A stretch of DNA of 64,000 bases, from contig NC_133336.1 of assembly GCF_042186555.1 (NCBI RefSeq), positions 190,246,573-190,310,572 of the forward strand. Reading direction: 5' to 3'. Shown here in pieces: positions 21,493 to 35,000 of the stretch; the stretch's first letter is position 1, and every line of letters begins with the position of its first letter. The translations under genes were made by a program, and so were the position numbers. This DNA comes from Aquarana catesbeiana. Taxonomy: Eukaryota > Chordata > Amphibia > Anura > Ranidae. The notes beneath the pieces were generated by a model. That model had not been told where the DNA came from. It saw only the letters and a program-made list of their open reading frames with translations, and did no database searches.

Positions 21493-23544
21493 AAAATTAA
21501 AGTGGGCCGGTCATGAGGAAGTCCAGGGCCAAATTTTTGTCCCAGTACAGCCCTGCACACAAGGCTGCTCTGCAAGCGTCACCTACGCTGGCTGGGTCCC
21601 TGGCTTGATACCCACTAAAGTTTCCCGATTCTTCACCGTCCCCGGTCGGTGAGAATGTTGCTCCTGTACTTGCTTCTGTTATTCACTGTGGCCCCTGGTA
21701 ATAAGGTGGTTGATCCCTTACTGGTGACAGCTTCCCCTTTACCCCCAACCACGACAGGTTCTCTGGCCGGCAGAACCGTCACTTCTGGTTGGACTGCAAG
21801 CCGCAATCCCAACCCTACGCTGCTCTCTTGCTTCTGGATAGGCCCTCAGGAAGCATAGCAGCCAGATGTGCCCAGGATAGGCCCAAGCTCTGGCCTAGCA
21901 GCCTGGGCAGTACAACACATGTCTACCCAGGCAGCCGTCCAGGTGGCACAGAACACAGATCACTTGACTCCACCCAAATATATAGGTTCTCCCAGCAGGC
22001 CAAAGGAATTCAAGAAACCCCCTACCCATTGGCTAAAATACCCCATATACCCATAATCTGACCTTGCATTGCCCTTCTCGTATCTAGTACCAGGTACCGG
22101 GCCACCAAGCAGTAGAAGAGAAAGTTGCAACAAGGTCAAACTTAGGGAGAAATCAGTTGATCTCTAACAATTAGCCAAGATGACTATTCCTGGCAAGTAA
22201 ATTTTGGGGAGCAACCCTGCCTAAACTCCAGGGTGCTACACAACCAATTGGTCCTTCCATGTTAGGGACAGTTTCCTGAGGTCTAAAGGCAGTGTACCCC
22301 AATTCCACTTTGATGTGTGGGCATGGTGATTGGTGGATGTTCTTAAACTACACCGTTGATTGTGATACACATTTTCACATCTTCTAGAACTAGCTTTCTT
22401 TGTGGCTCCTGGTTAGGGATGAGCCGAACACCCCCTGGTTCGGTTCGCACCAGAACCTGCGAACGGACCGAAAATTCGCACGAACGTTAGAACCCCATTG
22501 ACGTCTATTGGACTCGAACATTGAAAATCAAAAGTGCTCATTTTATAGGCTAATTTGCATGGTATTGTCCAAAAAAGTGTTTGGGGACCCGGGTCCTGCC
22601 CCAGGGGACATATATCAATGCAAAAAAAACTTTTACAAACTGCCGTTTTTTCGGGAGCAGTGATTTTAATGATGCTTAAAGTTAAAAAAAAAAGTGAAAT
22701 ATTCCTTTCATTGTACCTGGGGGGTGTCTATAGTATGCCTGTAAAGTGGCGCGTGTTTCCCGTGCTTAGAACAGTCCCTGCACATAATGTCATTTTTAAA
22801 GGAAAAAAAGTCATTTAAAACTGCTTGTGGCTTTAATGTAATGTCGGGTCCTGGCAATATGGATGAAAATCAGTGAGACAAACAGCATGGGTACCCCCCA
22901 GTCCATTACCAGGCCCTTTGGGTCTTGTATGGATATTAAGGAGAACCCCACACCTAAATTAAATAAAAAAGGAAAGGCGTGGGGCCACCAGGCCCTATAT
23001 ACTCTGAACAGCAGTATACAGGCGGTGCAAACAAGACAGGGACTGTAGGTTTGTTGTTAAGTAGAATCTGTTTGTAATTTTGAACTGTTACATTTTTAAT
23101 GTGTTTAGCTCCAGCCAAAAAATCTATTTTAAGCTTTTTGGAAAACATAGGGAAGGGTTATCACCCCTGTGACATTTGATTTGCTGTCTGTGCTCCTCTT
23201 CAGAAGATGTCACCTCATTTTTTGTCCCAATGACAAATGTTTTTTGAAAATTTGGGGTTTTTTGTGAAACAAGGATTGGTGATAAAGCATCAGTGGAAAA
23301 GAGAAACGTTTTTCCCATATTAACTCTTACAGGAGAGAATTTCCCTTCCTAGGGGTAGATTTCATCTCACTTCCTGTTGTCTCCTTCCGTTTGCAAGTAG
23401 GAGTCGTTTGTAAGTTGGATGTTTGAAAGTAGGGGCCTGCCCTATATACTCAGCAGAAATTTGGGCCTTAGGTGTTGTTGTGGCCACAACACTGTAAGTC
23501 CTCACAGGGCCCTGCTGTGAAATATTAGATCAAGAATTGTAATT

Positions 23545-24005
23545 ACATGCCCCTGTTGAACAGGAGCTGAAAAATTGGGCCTTAGGCACCGGTGCTGGTG
23601 CCACAACACTGCAACCCCTCACAGATACTCTAGTTGAAACGCAAAAACGAGCCCTGCTGCAAAGTATTGCATCAAAAATTGTAATTACACGCCCCTGTTA
23701 AACAGGGGCTGAAAAATTGGGTCTTAGGCACTGGTGCTGGTGCCACAACACTGCAACCCCTCACAGATACTCTAGTTGGAACGCAGAAATGAGCCCTGCT
23801 GCAAAGTATTGCATCAAAAATTGTAATTACACGCCCCTGTTAAACAGGGGCTGAAACATTGGGCCTTAGGCACTGGTGCTGGTGCCACAACACTGCAACC
23901 CCTCACAGATACTCTAGTTGGAATGCAGAAACGAGCCCTGCTGCAAAGTATTGCATCAAAAATTGTAATTACACGCCCCTGTTAAACAAGGGCTGAAAAA
24001 TTGGG
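23545..24005. repeat. 143-bp tandem repeat inside the hAT element
   Basis: Four copies of a unit containing GCCCCTGTTAAACAGGGGCT, itself a perfect 20-bp palindrome, spaced about 143 bp apart. Related, more diverged sequence starts near 23450. Confidence 0.8.
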
Positions 24006-26500
24006 CTTTAGGCACTGGTGGTGGCGCCCAGAACCAAAAATGTTCTTATAAGCTATCAGCGTGATCATTGAGGAGGAAGAGGATAATTACTCAGGATAGT
24101 CAATCAGCATCAGCATAGGCAGTCTTTGAAGGGATCTGAGATTTCAAAAAAAAATATTCGGTTACATCAGCATCAGGTGCTTGGTAGCTGGTGGTGATCC
24201 AAGACTGATTCATTTTTATGAAGGTCAGTCGATCGACCGAGTCGGTGGACAGACGCACCCTGTGATCGGTTACAAAGCCTCCAGCAGCACTGAATGTGCG
24301 TTCCGAAAGAACGCTGGATGCAGGACAGGCCAGTAGCTCAATTACATACTGTGCAAGCTCTGGCCAGTGATCCATCCTCAAGACCCAGTAACCCAGAGGA
24401 TTTTCGGTGGGAAAGGTGTCCTAGTCAGATCTTGCCCCTAGGTATTCCTGCACCATGTAAAACAGACTTGGGGCTGCGGACCAAAAAATTGTCTGAACGC
24501 ATCGGTCAGACGGCCACCTTCTCCACCGCTTCTTCTTTGACTGACCGAAGCCTCAGCAACACGTTGTCCAGAAACAGGAGTTTGTAACCTCCCAGTCTCT
24601 GGGAATGCGTTGCACAGACCTTTCTGCAAGGCCTCCCAAAGATGTTTCATCCTCTGCTCCCTCTGCGATGGCAAGATAAGGTCCGCAACCTTACCTTTGT
24701 AACGTGGATCAAGGAGGGTTGCCAGCCAGCATTGGTCCTTCTCCTTGATACCACGAATACGAGGATCCTTACGCAGGCTTTGCAGGATCAGGGAGGCCAA
24801 GCAGCGGAGGTTTGCTGAGGCATTCGGTCCGGAGTCCTCTGGGTCACTAAGGACGACATGGTCTGCAGCCACCTCCTCCCAGCCACGTACAAGTCCATGT
24901 GTTTCTTGGGACTAATCCCTTAAAGACTGCTGCCGATGCTGAGTGCCAGGCTCCACCTCCATACTGACACAATCCTCCTCATTCTCGTCCTCTTCCTGTG
25001 TGATCGGTGGGCACGCAGGAACACTGTCTGGATAAAGGGGGCCTTGAGAGCTAAGGAAGTCCTCCTCTTCCTGCCTCTGTTCTGCCTCAAGTGCCCTGTC
25101 CAATATTCCACGCAGTATGTGCTCCAACAGGTGGACAAGGGGGACAGTGTCACTGATGCATGCACTGTCACTGCTCACCATCCTCGTGGCCTCCTCAAAT
25201 GGTGACAGGACAGTGCATGCATCCCTGATCATGGCCCACTGGCATGGGGAAAAAAAACAAGCTCCCCTGACCCTGTCCTGGTGCCATAGTCGCACAGGTA
25301 CTCATTGATGGCCCTCTGCTGCGTGTGCAGCCGCTGCAGCATGGCCAATGTTGAGTTCCACCTGGTGGGCATGTCACAGATTAAGCGGTTCTTAGGCAGG
25401 TTAAACTCCTTTTGGAGGTCTGCCAGCTGAGCACTGGCATTATATGACCGGCGGAAATGCACACAGACTTTCCTGGCCTGCCTCAGGACATCCTGTAAGC
25501 CCGGGTACCTGCCCAAGAACCGCTGCACCACCAAGTTAAGGACGTGAGCCAAACAGGTCACATTTGTCATTTGTCCCTGTCGGAGGGCAGAGAGGAGGTT
25601 GGTGCCATTGTCGCAAACCACCATTCCTGCCTTAAGTTGGTGTGGCATCAACCACCTCTGAACCTGCCCCTACAGAGCTGACAAAACCTCTGCCCCAGTG
25701 TGGCTCCTGTCCCCCAAGCACACCAGCTCAAGCACCGCATGGCATCTTTTGGCCTGCATACTTGCGTAGCCCCTTGAATGGCTACAGAGCACCTCTGGTT
25801 CCGAGGAAGAGGCCATGGAGGAAGAAGAAGAGGAGGGGGTGGAGGAAAGAGGTGTGTCACAATCATTAGTAGTGGCATTTTGGAGGCGTGGTGGCGGAAC
25901 AACCTCCAACACTACTGCACCTTGTCCTGCATCCTTTCCAGCTGCCAGCAAAGTCACCCAATGCGCGGTGAAACTTAGGTAACGTCCCTGTCCATGCCTG
26001 CTGGACCATGAGTCAGCGGTAATATGCACCTTACCGCTGACCGCCCTGTCCAGCGAGGGCAAGACATTGCCTTCCACATGCCGGTAGAGAGCCGGAATCG
26101 CCTTCCATGAGAAAAAGTGGCTTTTGGGTACCTGCCACTGAGGAACCGCACATTCCACAAACTCACGGAAGGGGACAGAGTCTACCAACTGAAAAGGCAG
26201 CAGTTGCAGTGCTAGCAACTTTGCCAAGCTAGCATTCAACCGCTGGGCATGTGGATGGCTGAGAGCAAATTTCTTTTGGCGGTGCAGCAGCTGGGGCAGG
26301 GAAATTTGCCTGGTACAATCTGACATTGGTGTACCGAAAGCAGATTGCCCACAAGTACTTGGCTGTGACACACCTAATTCTACACCTTCATTCCTCTCAG
26401 TGCAGGTCTCAGAGAGGAATGAAGGTATAGTGGGGTTGGAGATCTCAGCTGATGAGGAACAAGAAGAGGTCCTCTTTGTTCTTTGGTGTGGGTCTTTTAA

Positions 26501-27791
26501 CCACTTCCCGCCCGCCCTATAGCGAATTGACGTCCGGGAAGTGGTTCTGTTATCCTGACTGGACGTCATATGACGTCCAGCAGGATAACATGCCGCAGCG
26601 CGCCCCCGGGGGTGCGCATCGCGGCGATCAGTGGAGCGGTGTGTCAGTCTGACACACCGCTACACTGATCTTGGTAAAAAGCCTCCGGCGGAGGCTCTTT
26701 ACCACGTGATCAGCCGTGTCCAATCACGGCTGATCACGCTGTCAATAGGAAGAGCCGTTGATCGGCTCTTCCTCACTCGCGTCTGACAGACGCGATTAGA
26801 GGAGAGCCGATCGGCGGCTCTCCTGGCAGGGGGGGTCTGCGCTGATTGTTTATCAGCGCAGCCCCCCGCAGATCACCACACTGGACCACCAGGGATCGCC
26901 ACTAGGACCACCAGGGAAGGGGCAACATGTGGATGGCCAGGTATGTACCCCATGGCCATCCACATGTGCCCAGTGTGCCACATCTGTGCCAATCAGTGCC
27001 CACAAATGGGCACTGATTGGCACCATTATGTTGCAGTGATGCCCAGCAATGCCACCCTTAGGGGCATCACTGCAAACAAGCAGTGCCATCAGTGCCACCC
27101 ATCAGTGTCCATTCATGCCACCTGTCAGTGCCCATCCGTGCCCATCAGTGCCCATCTATCAGTGCCCATCCATGCCCATCTGTGCCAACTATCAGTGCCA
27201 CCTATGAGTGCCCATCAATGCCACCTATGAGTGCCCATCAATGCCACCTATGAGTGCCCATCAGTGCCGCCTATAAGTGCCCATCTGTGCCACCTATGAG
27301 TGCCCATCAGTGCCGCATACCAGTGCCACCTATCAGTGCCCATCAGTGCCGCCTATCAGTGCCCATCAGTGCCGCCTATCAGTGCCCATCATCAGTGCCC
27401 GTCAGTGCCACCTCATCAGTGCCACCTTATTAGTGCCACCTCATCGGTGCCCATCAGTGCCGCCGTATCAGTGCCCGTCAGTGCAGCCATATCAGTGCCC
27501 GTCATTGAAGAAGAAAACGTACTTATTTACAAAAAAGTTTTAACAGAAACAAAGAAAAACTTGTTTTTTTCAAAATTTTCAGTCTTTTTTTATTTGTTGC
27601 GCAAAAAATAAAAACCGCAGAGGTGATCAAATACCACCAAAAGAAAGCTCTATTTGTGGGAACAAAATGATAAAAAATTTGTTTGGGTACAGTGTAGCAT
27701 GACAACGCAATTGTCATTCAAATTGTGACAGCGCTGAAAGCTGAAAATTGGTCTGGGCGGGAAGGTGTCTATGTGCCTGGTATTGAAGTGG
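26501..27791. mobile_element. piggyBac-like element inserted in the hAT transposase gene
   Basis: TTAA flanks both ends (26497-26500 and 27792-27795). The ends are CCACTTCCCGCCCGCC and, on the right, GAAGTGG; the inner right region GGTCTGGGCGGGAAGG pairs with the left end. The interior has no transposase; about 400 bp of short tandem repeats sit at 27080-27510. Confidence 0.75.
27080..27510. repeat. CAGTGCCCAT-type minisatellite
   Basis: Irregular 10-24-bp units built from CAGTGCC, CATCAGTG and CACCTAT fill the central part of the piggyBac-like element. Confidence 0.85.
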
Positions 27792-28718
27792 TTAAATAAG
27801 CTTGCCAACAAACTGCATGGCAGGTCAACATATGTCTGGTCAAGCATGTGGTGCCCAAGCGGGAGATGTTTTGGCCACGCGAGATACGCTTGAGACATAT
27901 GTTGCAAATAGCAGCGGTGCGATCTGATGCACTTGTCTCAAAAAAGGCCCACACCAAAGAACTTTTTGAATAACGCGCCCTGCACATGCGGAGCTTTGGG
28001 GTGTGATGCAGTCAGTGTGCTGCCCTTAGGCTGGCCCCTGGAGGGCATCCTGCCTCATTGGTGATGTGCTGCCTCCTCCTCCTCTCTCCTATCAGGCACC
28101 CATGTTGAGTCAGTGACCTTATCATCCCCTCCCTCCTCATCACTGGAGCAAACCTGGCAGTATGCTGCAGCAGGGGGAGCATGACTGCCAGATTGCTGTC
28201 CTTCTTGGGCACCCCCTCTGTCCGTGCTCATGTTACTGCCTTCATCAAGCTCAGTATCATCATCAGAGCCTTCCAATCGCTGGGCATCCTCCTGTCCTCC
28301 TGGAGCATGTACCCAACACTGTGGTCAAACAGTTCGAGGGACTCCTCAGTAGGACATGGTGGGGCTAGGGAAGGAGTCACTGATGACATTGAGCCGAGGG
28401 AAGAGGCCGCTGCTTTGCCAGACAAAGTACCCTGAGCATGGGTGAGAGAGGATGAGGAGGATGAGGACGGCTTGGTCATCCACTCGACCAAGTCTTCCGC
28501 ATGTTGCGGCTCAACACGGCCAGCTGCTGAAAAAAAGTCAAAGCATGTCCCACGGCCACGTGCTGATGAGGATGCACCGTCTCCATGACCAGCACTGTTG
28601 CCTCTAGACACAGAGCCTGCTTGCCCTCTTTTATTGGCTTGTGACTGTCTGCCTCTCCTTGTTGGCCTTCCAGACATACTAATGGCCTGTAGCTGCACTA
28701 AGTTGGGATATATATATA

Positions 28719-28923
28719 CCCTGTTTCCCCAAAAAAAAGACCTAGCGTGATTGTCAGTGATGGCTGCAATATAAGCCCTACCCCCCAAATATGCCCTACC
28801 CTGTTTCCTCGAAAATAAGCCCTACCCTGAAAATAAAACCTACAAGGCTTATTTGGGGGGTAGGGCTTATATTGCAGCCATCACCGACAATCACGCTAGG
28901 TCTTATTTTTGGGGGAAACAGGG
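28719..28923. mobile_element. Palindromic TA-flanked element (CCCTGTTTCCCC ends)
   Basis: Two inverted arms of about 75-80 bp start CCCTGTTTCCCC and end GGGGGAAACAGGG, with TA on both sides inside a TATATATA tract. The termini look like a widespread vertebrate mariner-type element. It lies just upstream (in minus-strand sense) of the hAT transposase start codon. Confidence 0.65.
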
Positions 28924-29029
28924 TATATATATGTACTGATACTGCAGCTAGCAAATTCAACTGCCTGCCTGTAGTATGAGAACACCACCAACCTTCTACA
29001 GGTAGCTTTAGCTGAACATTGTGCAGAGC

Positions 29030-32000
29030 TCGCAAAAAACTAACTTGTAGCTTATTTAGCTGCCTGCGGTAGTGATAGGATCAGGAAAACACCACCAACC
29101 TTCTACAGGTAGCTTTAGGTGAACACTGTGCAGAGCTCGCACTACACTAACTTGTATCTTATTTAGCTGCCTGCGGTAGTGATAGGATCAGGAAAACACC
29201 ACCAACCTTCTACAGGTAGCTTTAGCTGAACACTGTGCAGAGCTCGCAAAAAAATAACTTGTAGCTTATTTAGCTGCCTGCGGTAGTGATAGGATCAGGT
29301 AAACACAACCAACCTTCTACAGGTAGCTTTAGGTGAACACTGTGCAGAGCTCGCACTACACTAACTTGTAGCTTATTTAACTGCCTGCGGTAGTGATAGG
29401 ATCAGGAAAACACCACCAACCTTCTACAGGTAGCTTTAGCTGAACACTGTGCAGAGCTCGCAAAAAAATTACTTGTAGGTTTAGCTGAACACTGTGAGGA
29501 GGACGCACTACACTAACTTGTAGCTTTAGCTGAACACTGTGCAGAGGTCGCACTACACTAACTTGTAGTTTTAGCTGAACACTGTGAGCAGGACGCACTA
29601 CACTAACTTGTAGCTTTAGCTGAACACTGTGCAGAGGTCTCACTACACTAACTTGTAGCTTTAGCTGAACACTGTGAAGAGGTCTCACTACACTAACTTG
29701 TAGTTTTAGCTGAACACTGTGAGCAGGACGCACTACACTAACTTGTAGCTTTAGCTGAATACTGTGCAGAGGTCTCACTACACTAACTTGTAGTTTTAGC
29801 TGAACACTGTGAGAAGGACGCACTACACTAACTTGTAGCTTTAGCTGAACACTGTGCAGCGGTCACAATACACTAACTTGTAGTTTTAGCTGAACACTGT
29901 GAGGAGGACGCACTACCCTAACCTCTAGCTTTAGCTGAACACTGTGCTGAGGTCACACTAAACTAACTTGTAGCTTTAGCTGAACACTGTGAGGAGGATG
30001 CACTACACTAACTTGTAGCTTTAGCTGAACACTGTGCAGAGGTCTCACTACACTAACTTGTAGTTTTAGCTGAACACTGTGAGGAGGATGCACAACACTA
30101 ACTTGTAGCTTTAGCTGAACACTGTGCAGAGGTCGCACTACACTAACTTGTCGTTTTAGCTGAACACTGTGAGCAGGATGCACTACACTAACTTGTAGCT
30201 TTAGCTGAACACTGTGCAGAGGTCTCACTACACTAACTTGTAGTTTTAGCTGAACACTGTGAGCAGGACGCACTACACTAACTTGTAGCTTTAGCTGAAC
30301 ACTGTGCAGAGGTCTCACTACACTAACTTGTAGTTTTAGTGGAACACTGTGAGGAGGACGCACTACACTAACTTGTAGCTTTAGCTGAACACTGTGCAGA
30401 GCTCGCACTACACTAACTTGTAGCTTATTTAACTGCCTGCGGTAGTGATAGGATCAGGAAAACACCACCAACCTTCTACAGGTAGCTTTAGCTGAACACT
30501 GTGCAGAGCTCGCAAAAAAATAACTTGTAGTTTTAGCTGAACACTGTGAGGAGGACGCACTACACTAACTTGTAGCTTTAGCTGAACACTGTGCAGAGGT
30601 ATCACTACACTAACTTGTAGCTTTAGCTGAACACTGTGCAGAGGTCACACTACACTAACTTGTAGTTTTAGCTGAACACTGTGAGCAGGACGCACTACAC
30701 TAACTTGTAGCTTTAGCTGAACACTGTGCAGAGGTCTCACTACACTAACTTGTAGCTTTAGCTGAACACTGTGAAGAGGTCTCACTACACTAACTTGTAG
30801 TTTTAGCTGAACACTGTGAGCAGGACGCACTACACTAACTTGTAGCTTTAGCTGAATACTGTGCAGAGGTCTCACTACACTAACTTGTAGTTTTAGCTGA
30901 ACACTGTGAGAAGGACGCACTACACTAACTTGTAGCTTTAGCTGAACACTGTGCAGCGGTCACAATACACTAACTTGTAGTTTTAGCTGAACACTGTGAG
31001 GAGGACGCACTACCCTAACCTCTAGCTTTAGCTGAACACTGTGCAGAGGTCACACTAAACTAACTTGTACCTTTAGCTGAACACTGTGAGGAGGATGCAC
31101 TACACTAACTTGTAGCTTTAGCTGAACACTGTGCAGAGGTCTCACTACACTAACTTGTAGTTTTAGCTGAACACTGTGAGGAGGATGCACAACACTAACT
31201 TGTAGCTTTAGCTGAACACTGTGCAGAGGTCGCACTACACTAACTTGTCGTTTTAGCTGAACACTGTGAGCAGGATGCACTACACTAACTTGTAGCTTTA
31301 GCTGAACACTGTGCAGAGGTCTCACTACACTAACTTGTAGTTTTAGCTGAACACTGTGAGCAGGACGCACTACACTAACTTGTAGCTTTAGCTGAACACT
31401 GTGCAGAGGTCTCACTACACTAACTTGTAGTTTTAGTGGAACACTGTGAGGAGGACGCACTACACTAACTTGTAGCTTTAGCTGAACACTGTGCAGAGCT
31501 CGCACTACACTAACTTGTAGCTTATTTAACTGCCTGCGGTAGTGATAGGATCAGGAAAACACCACCAACCTTCTACAGGTAGCTTTAGCTGAACACTGTG
31601 CAGAGCTCGCAAAAAAATAACTTGTAGTTTTAGCTGAACACTGTGAGGAGGACGCACTACACTAACTTGTAGCTTTAGCTGAACACTGTGCAGAGGTATC
31701 ACTACACTAACTTGTAGCTTTAGCTGAACACTGTGCAGAGGTCACACTACACTAACTTGTAGTTTTAGCTGAACACTGTGAGCAGGACGCACTACACTAA
31801 CTTGTAGCTGTAGCTGAACACTGTGCAGAGGTCTCACTACACTAACTTGTAGCTTTAGCTGAACACTGTGAAGAGGTCTCACTACACTAACTTGTAGTTT
31901 TAGCTGAACACTGTGAGCAGGACGCACTACACTAACTTGTAGCTTTAGCTGAACACTGTGCAGAGGTCTCACTACACTAACTTGTAGTTTTAGCTGAACA

Positions 32001-35000
32001 CTGTGAGAAGGACGCACTACACTAACTTGTAGCTTTAGCTGAACACTGTGCAGTGATCACAATACACTAACTTGTAGTTTTAGCTGAACACTGTGAGGAG
32101 GACGCACTACCCTAACTTCTAGCTTTAGCTGAACACTGTGCAGAGGTCACACTAAACTAACTTGTAGCTTTAGCTGAACACTGTGAGGAGGATGCACTAC
32201 ACTAACTTGTAGCTTTAGCTGAACACTGTGCAGAGGTCTCACTACACTAACTTGTAGTTTTAGCTGAACACTGTGAGGAGGATGCACAACACTAACTTGT
32301 AGCTTTAGCTGAACACTGTGCAGAGGTCGCACTACACTAACTTGTAGTTTTAGCTGAACACTGTGAGCAGGATGCACTACACTAACTTGTAGCTTTAGCT
32401 GAACACTGTGCAGAGGTCTCACTACACTAACTTGTAGTTTTAGCTGAACACTGTGAGCAGGACGCACTACACTAACTTGTAGCTTTAGATGAACACTGTG
32501 CAGAGGTCTCACTACACTAACTTGTAGTTTTAGTGGAACACTGTGAGGAGGACGCACTACACTAACTTGTAGCTTTAGCTGAACACTGTGCAGAGCTCGC
32601 ACTACACTAACTTGTAGCTTATTTAACTGCCTGCGGTAGTGATAGGATCAGGAAAACACCACCAACCTTCTACAGGTAGCTTTAGCTGAACACTGTGCAG
32701 AGCTCGCAAAAAAATAACTTGTAGTTTTAGCTGAACACTGTGAGGAGGACGCACTACACTAACTTGTAGCTTTAGCTGAACACTGTGCAGAGGTATCACT
32801 ACACTAACTTGTAGCTTTAGCTGAACACTGTGCAGAGGTCGCACTACACTAACTTGTAGTTTTAGCTGAACACTGTGAGGAGGACGCACTACACTAACTT
32901 GTAGCTTTAGCTGAACACTGTGCAGAGGTCTCACTACACTAACTTGTAGCTTTAGCTGAACACTGTGCTGAGGTCGCACTACACTAACTTGTAGTTTTAG
33001 CTGAACACTGTGAGCAGGACGCACTACACTAACTTGTAGCTTTAGCTGAACACTGTGCAGAGGTCGCACTACACTAAATTGTAGTTTTAGCTGAACACTG
33101 TGAAGAGGACGCAATACCCTAACTTGTAGCTTTAGCTGAACACTGTGCAGAGGTCACACTAAACTAACTTGTAGCTTTAGCTGAACACTGTGAGTAGGAC
33201 GCACTACCCTAACTTGTAGCTTTAGCTGAACACTGTGCACTACACTAACTTGTAGTTTTAGCTGAACACTGTGCAGAGGTCACACTAAACTAACTTGTAC
33301 CCTATTTAGCTGCCTGCGGTAGTGATAGGATCTGGAAAACACCACCAACCTTCTACAGGTAGCTTTAGGTGAACACTGTGCAGAGCTCGCACTACACTAA
33401 CTTGTAGCTTATTTAACTGCCTGCGGTAGTGATAGGATCAGGAAAACACCACCAACCTTCTACAGGTAGCTTTAGCTGAACACTGTGCAGAGCACCCAAA
33501 AAAATAACTTGTAGGTTTAGCTGAACACTGTGAGGAGGACGCACTACACTAACTTGTAGCTTTAGCTGAACACTGTGCAGAGGTCTCACTACACTAACTT
33601 GTAGCTTTAGCCGAACACTGTGCAGAGGTCGCACTACACTAACTTGTAGTTTTAGCTGAACACTGTGAGCAGGACGCACTACACTAACTTGTAGCTTAAG
33701 CTGAACACTGTGCAGAGGTCTCACTACACTAACTTGTAGCTTAAGCTGAACACTGTGCAGTGGTCTCACTACACTAACTTGTAGCTTTAGCTGAACACTG
33801 TGCAGAGGTCTCACTACACTAACTTGTAGTTTTAGCTGAACACTGTGAGCAGGACGCACTACACTAACTTGTAGCTTTAGCTGAACACTGTGCAGAGGTC
33901 TCACTACACTAACTTGTAGTTTTAGCTGAACACTGTGAGGAGGACGCACTACACTAACTTGTAGCTTTACCTGAACACTGTGCAGAGGTCACACTACACT
34001 AACTTGTAGTTTTAGCTGAACACTGTGAGGACGCACTACCCTAACTTGTAGCTTTAGCTGAACACTGTGCAGAGGTCACACTAAACTAACTTGTAGCTTT
34101 AGCTGAACACTGTGAGGAGGATGCACTACCCTAACTTATAGCTTTAGCTGAACACTGTGCACTACACTAACTTGTAGTTTTAGCTGAACACTGTGCAGAG
34201 GTTACACTAAACTAACTTGTAGCTTATTTAGCTGCCTGCGGTAGTGATAGGATCAGGAAAACACCACCAACCTTCTACAGGTAGCTTTAGGTGAACACTG
34301 TGCAGAGCTCGCACTACACTAACTTGTAGCTTATTTAACTGCCTGCGGTAGTGATAGGATCAGGAAAACACCACCAACCTTCTACAGGTAGCTTTAGCTG
34401 AACACTGTGCAGAGCTTGCAAAAAAATAACTTGTAGGTTTAGCTGAACACTGTGAGGAGGACGCACTACATTAACTTGTAGCTTTAGCTGAACACTGTGC
34501 AGAGGTATCACTACACTAACTTGTAGCTTTAGCTGAACACTGTGCAGAGGTCGCACTACACTAACTTGTAGTTTTAGCTGAACACTGTGAGCAGGACGCA
34601 CTGCACTAACTTGTAGCTTTAGCTGAACACTGTGCAGAGGTCTCACTACACTAACTTGTAGTTTTAGCTGAACACTGTGAGCAGGACGCACTACACTAAC
34701 TTGTAGCTTTAGCTGAACACTGTGCAGAGGTCTCACTACACTAACTTGTAGTTTTAGCTGAACACTGTGAGCAGGACGCACTACACTAACTTGTAGCTTT
34801 AGCTGAACACTGTGCAGAGGTCTCACTACACTAACTTGTAGTTTTAGCTGAACACTGTGAGGAGGACGCACTACCCTAACTTGTAGCTTTAGCTGAACAC
34901 TGTGCAGAGGTCACACTAAACTAACTTGTAGCTTTAGCTGAACACTGTGAGGAAGACGCACTACACTAACTTGTAGCTTTAGATGAACACTGTGCAGAGG

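Larger units (their letters stand above)
12759..21555. mobile_element. hAT-like nonautonomous element filled by a minisatellite
   Basis: Ends are CAGGCATGTACTGG and, reverse-complemented, CAGGGCTGTACTGGG, with an exact 8-bp target duplication CACACAAG (12751-12758 and 21556-21563). Without the retroelement insertion the element would be about 3 kb. About 330 bp of unique sequence follow the left end; after that it is a 31-bp minisatellite to within about 10 bp of the right terminal region (21493). The right-end sequence is related to the block at 57922. No transposase is present. Confidence 0.8.
12158..22240 (-). mobile_element. LTR copy 2, minus strand, split by nested insertions
   Basis: On the minus strand this LTR begins TGTAGCACCC (22240) and ends TTGCTACA (12158). 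CAAC duplicates flank it (12154-12157 and 22241-22244). The remaining LTR sequence is 12158-12758 and 21564-22240; everything between, apart from one target-duplication copy, belongs to the hAT-like element 12759-21555. Near 12640-12750 a segment of about 70 bp (around TGCTGGGTCCCTAGCTTGG) is repeated in tandem, unlike in the other copies. The AATAAA equivalent (TTTATT) is near 12310. Confidence 0.75.
24100..28677 (-). pseudogene. hAT transposase, BED-finger type, broken
   Basis: Fragments in transposase order on the minus strand. An N-terminal Ser/Arg/Gly-rich region starts at an ATG at 28677 (MSGRPTRRGR), followed by an acidic stretch. A BED zinc finger (AICNICLKRI then LTRHMLTCH) is at about 27920-27810. 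The catalytic domain follows, with the first Asp in HITADSWSSRHG near 26020 and VCDNGTNLLS plus CLAHVLNLVVQ at 25620-25530. TRWNST lies near 25360, and the C-terminal dimerisation region CPASSVLSERTFSAAGG at about 24325-24275. A piggyBac-like element (26501-27791) separates the finger from the catalytic domain, and frameshifts lie near 28270, 25670, 25290, 24900 and 24400. All subdomains remain recognisable, so the element was once autonomous; this copy cannot make an intact transposase. Confidence 0.85.

Noticed and set aside
26543..26569. Start codon of the frame covering the hAT catalytic domain
   Set aside because: The first residues are encoded by the inserted piggyBac-like element, so this is not a real start.
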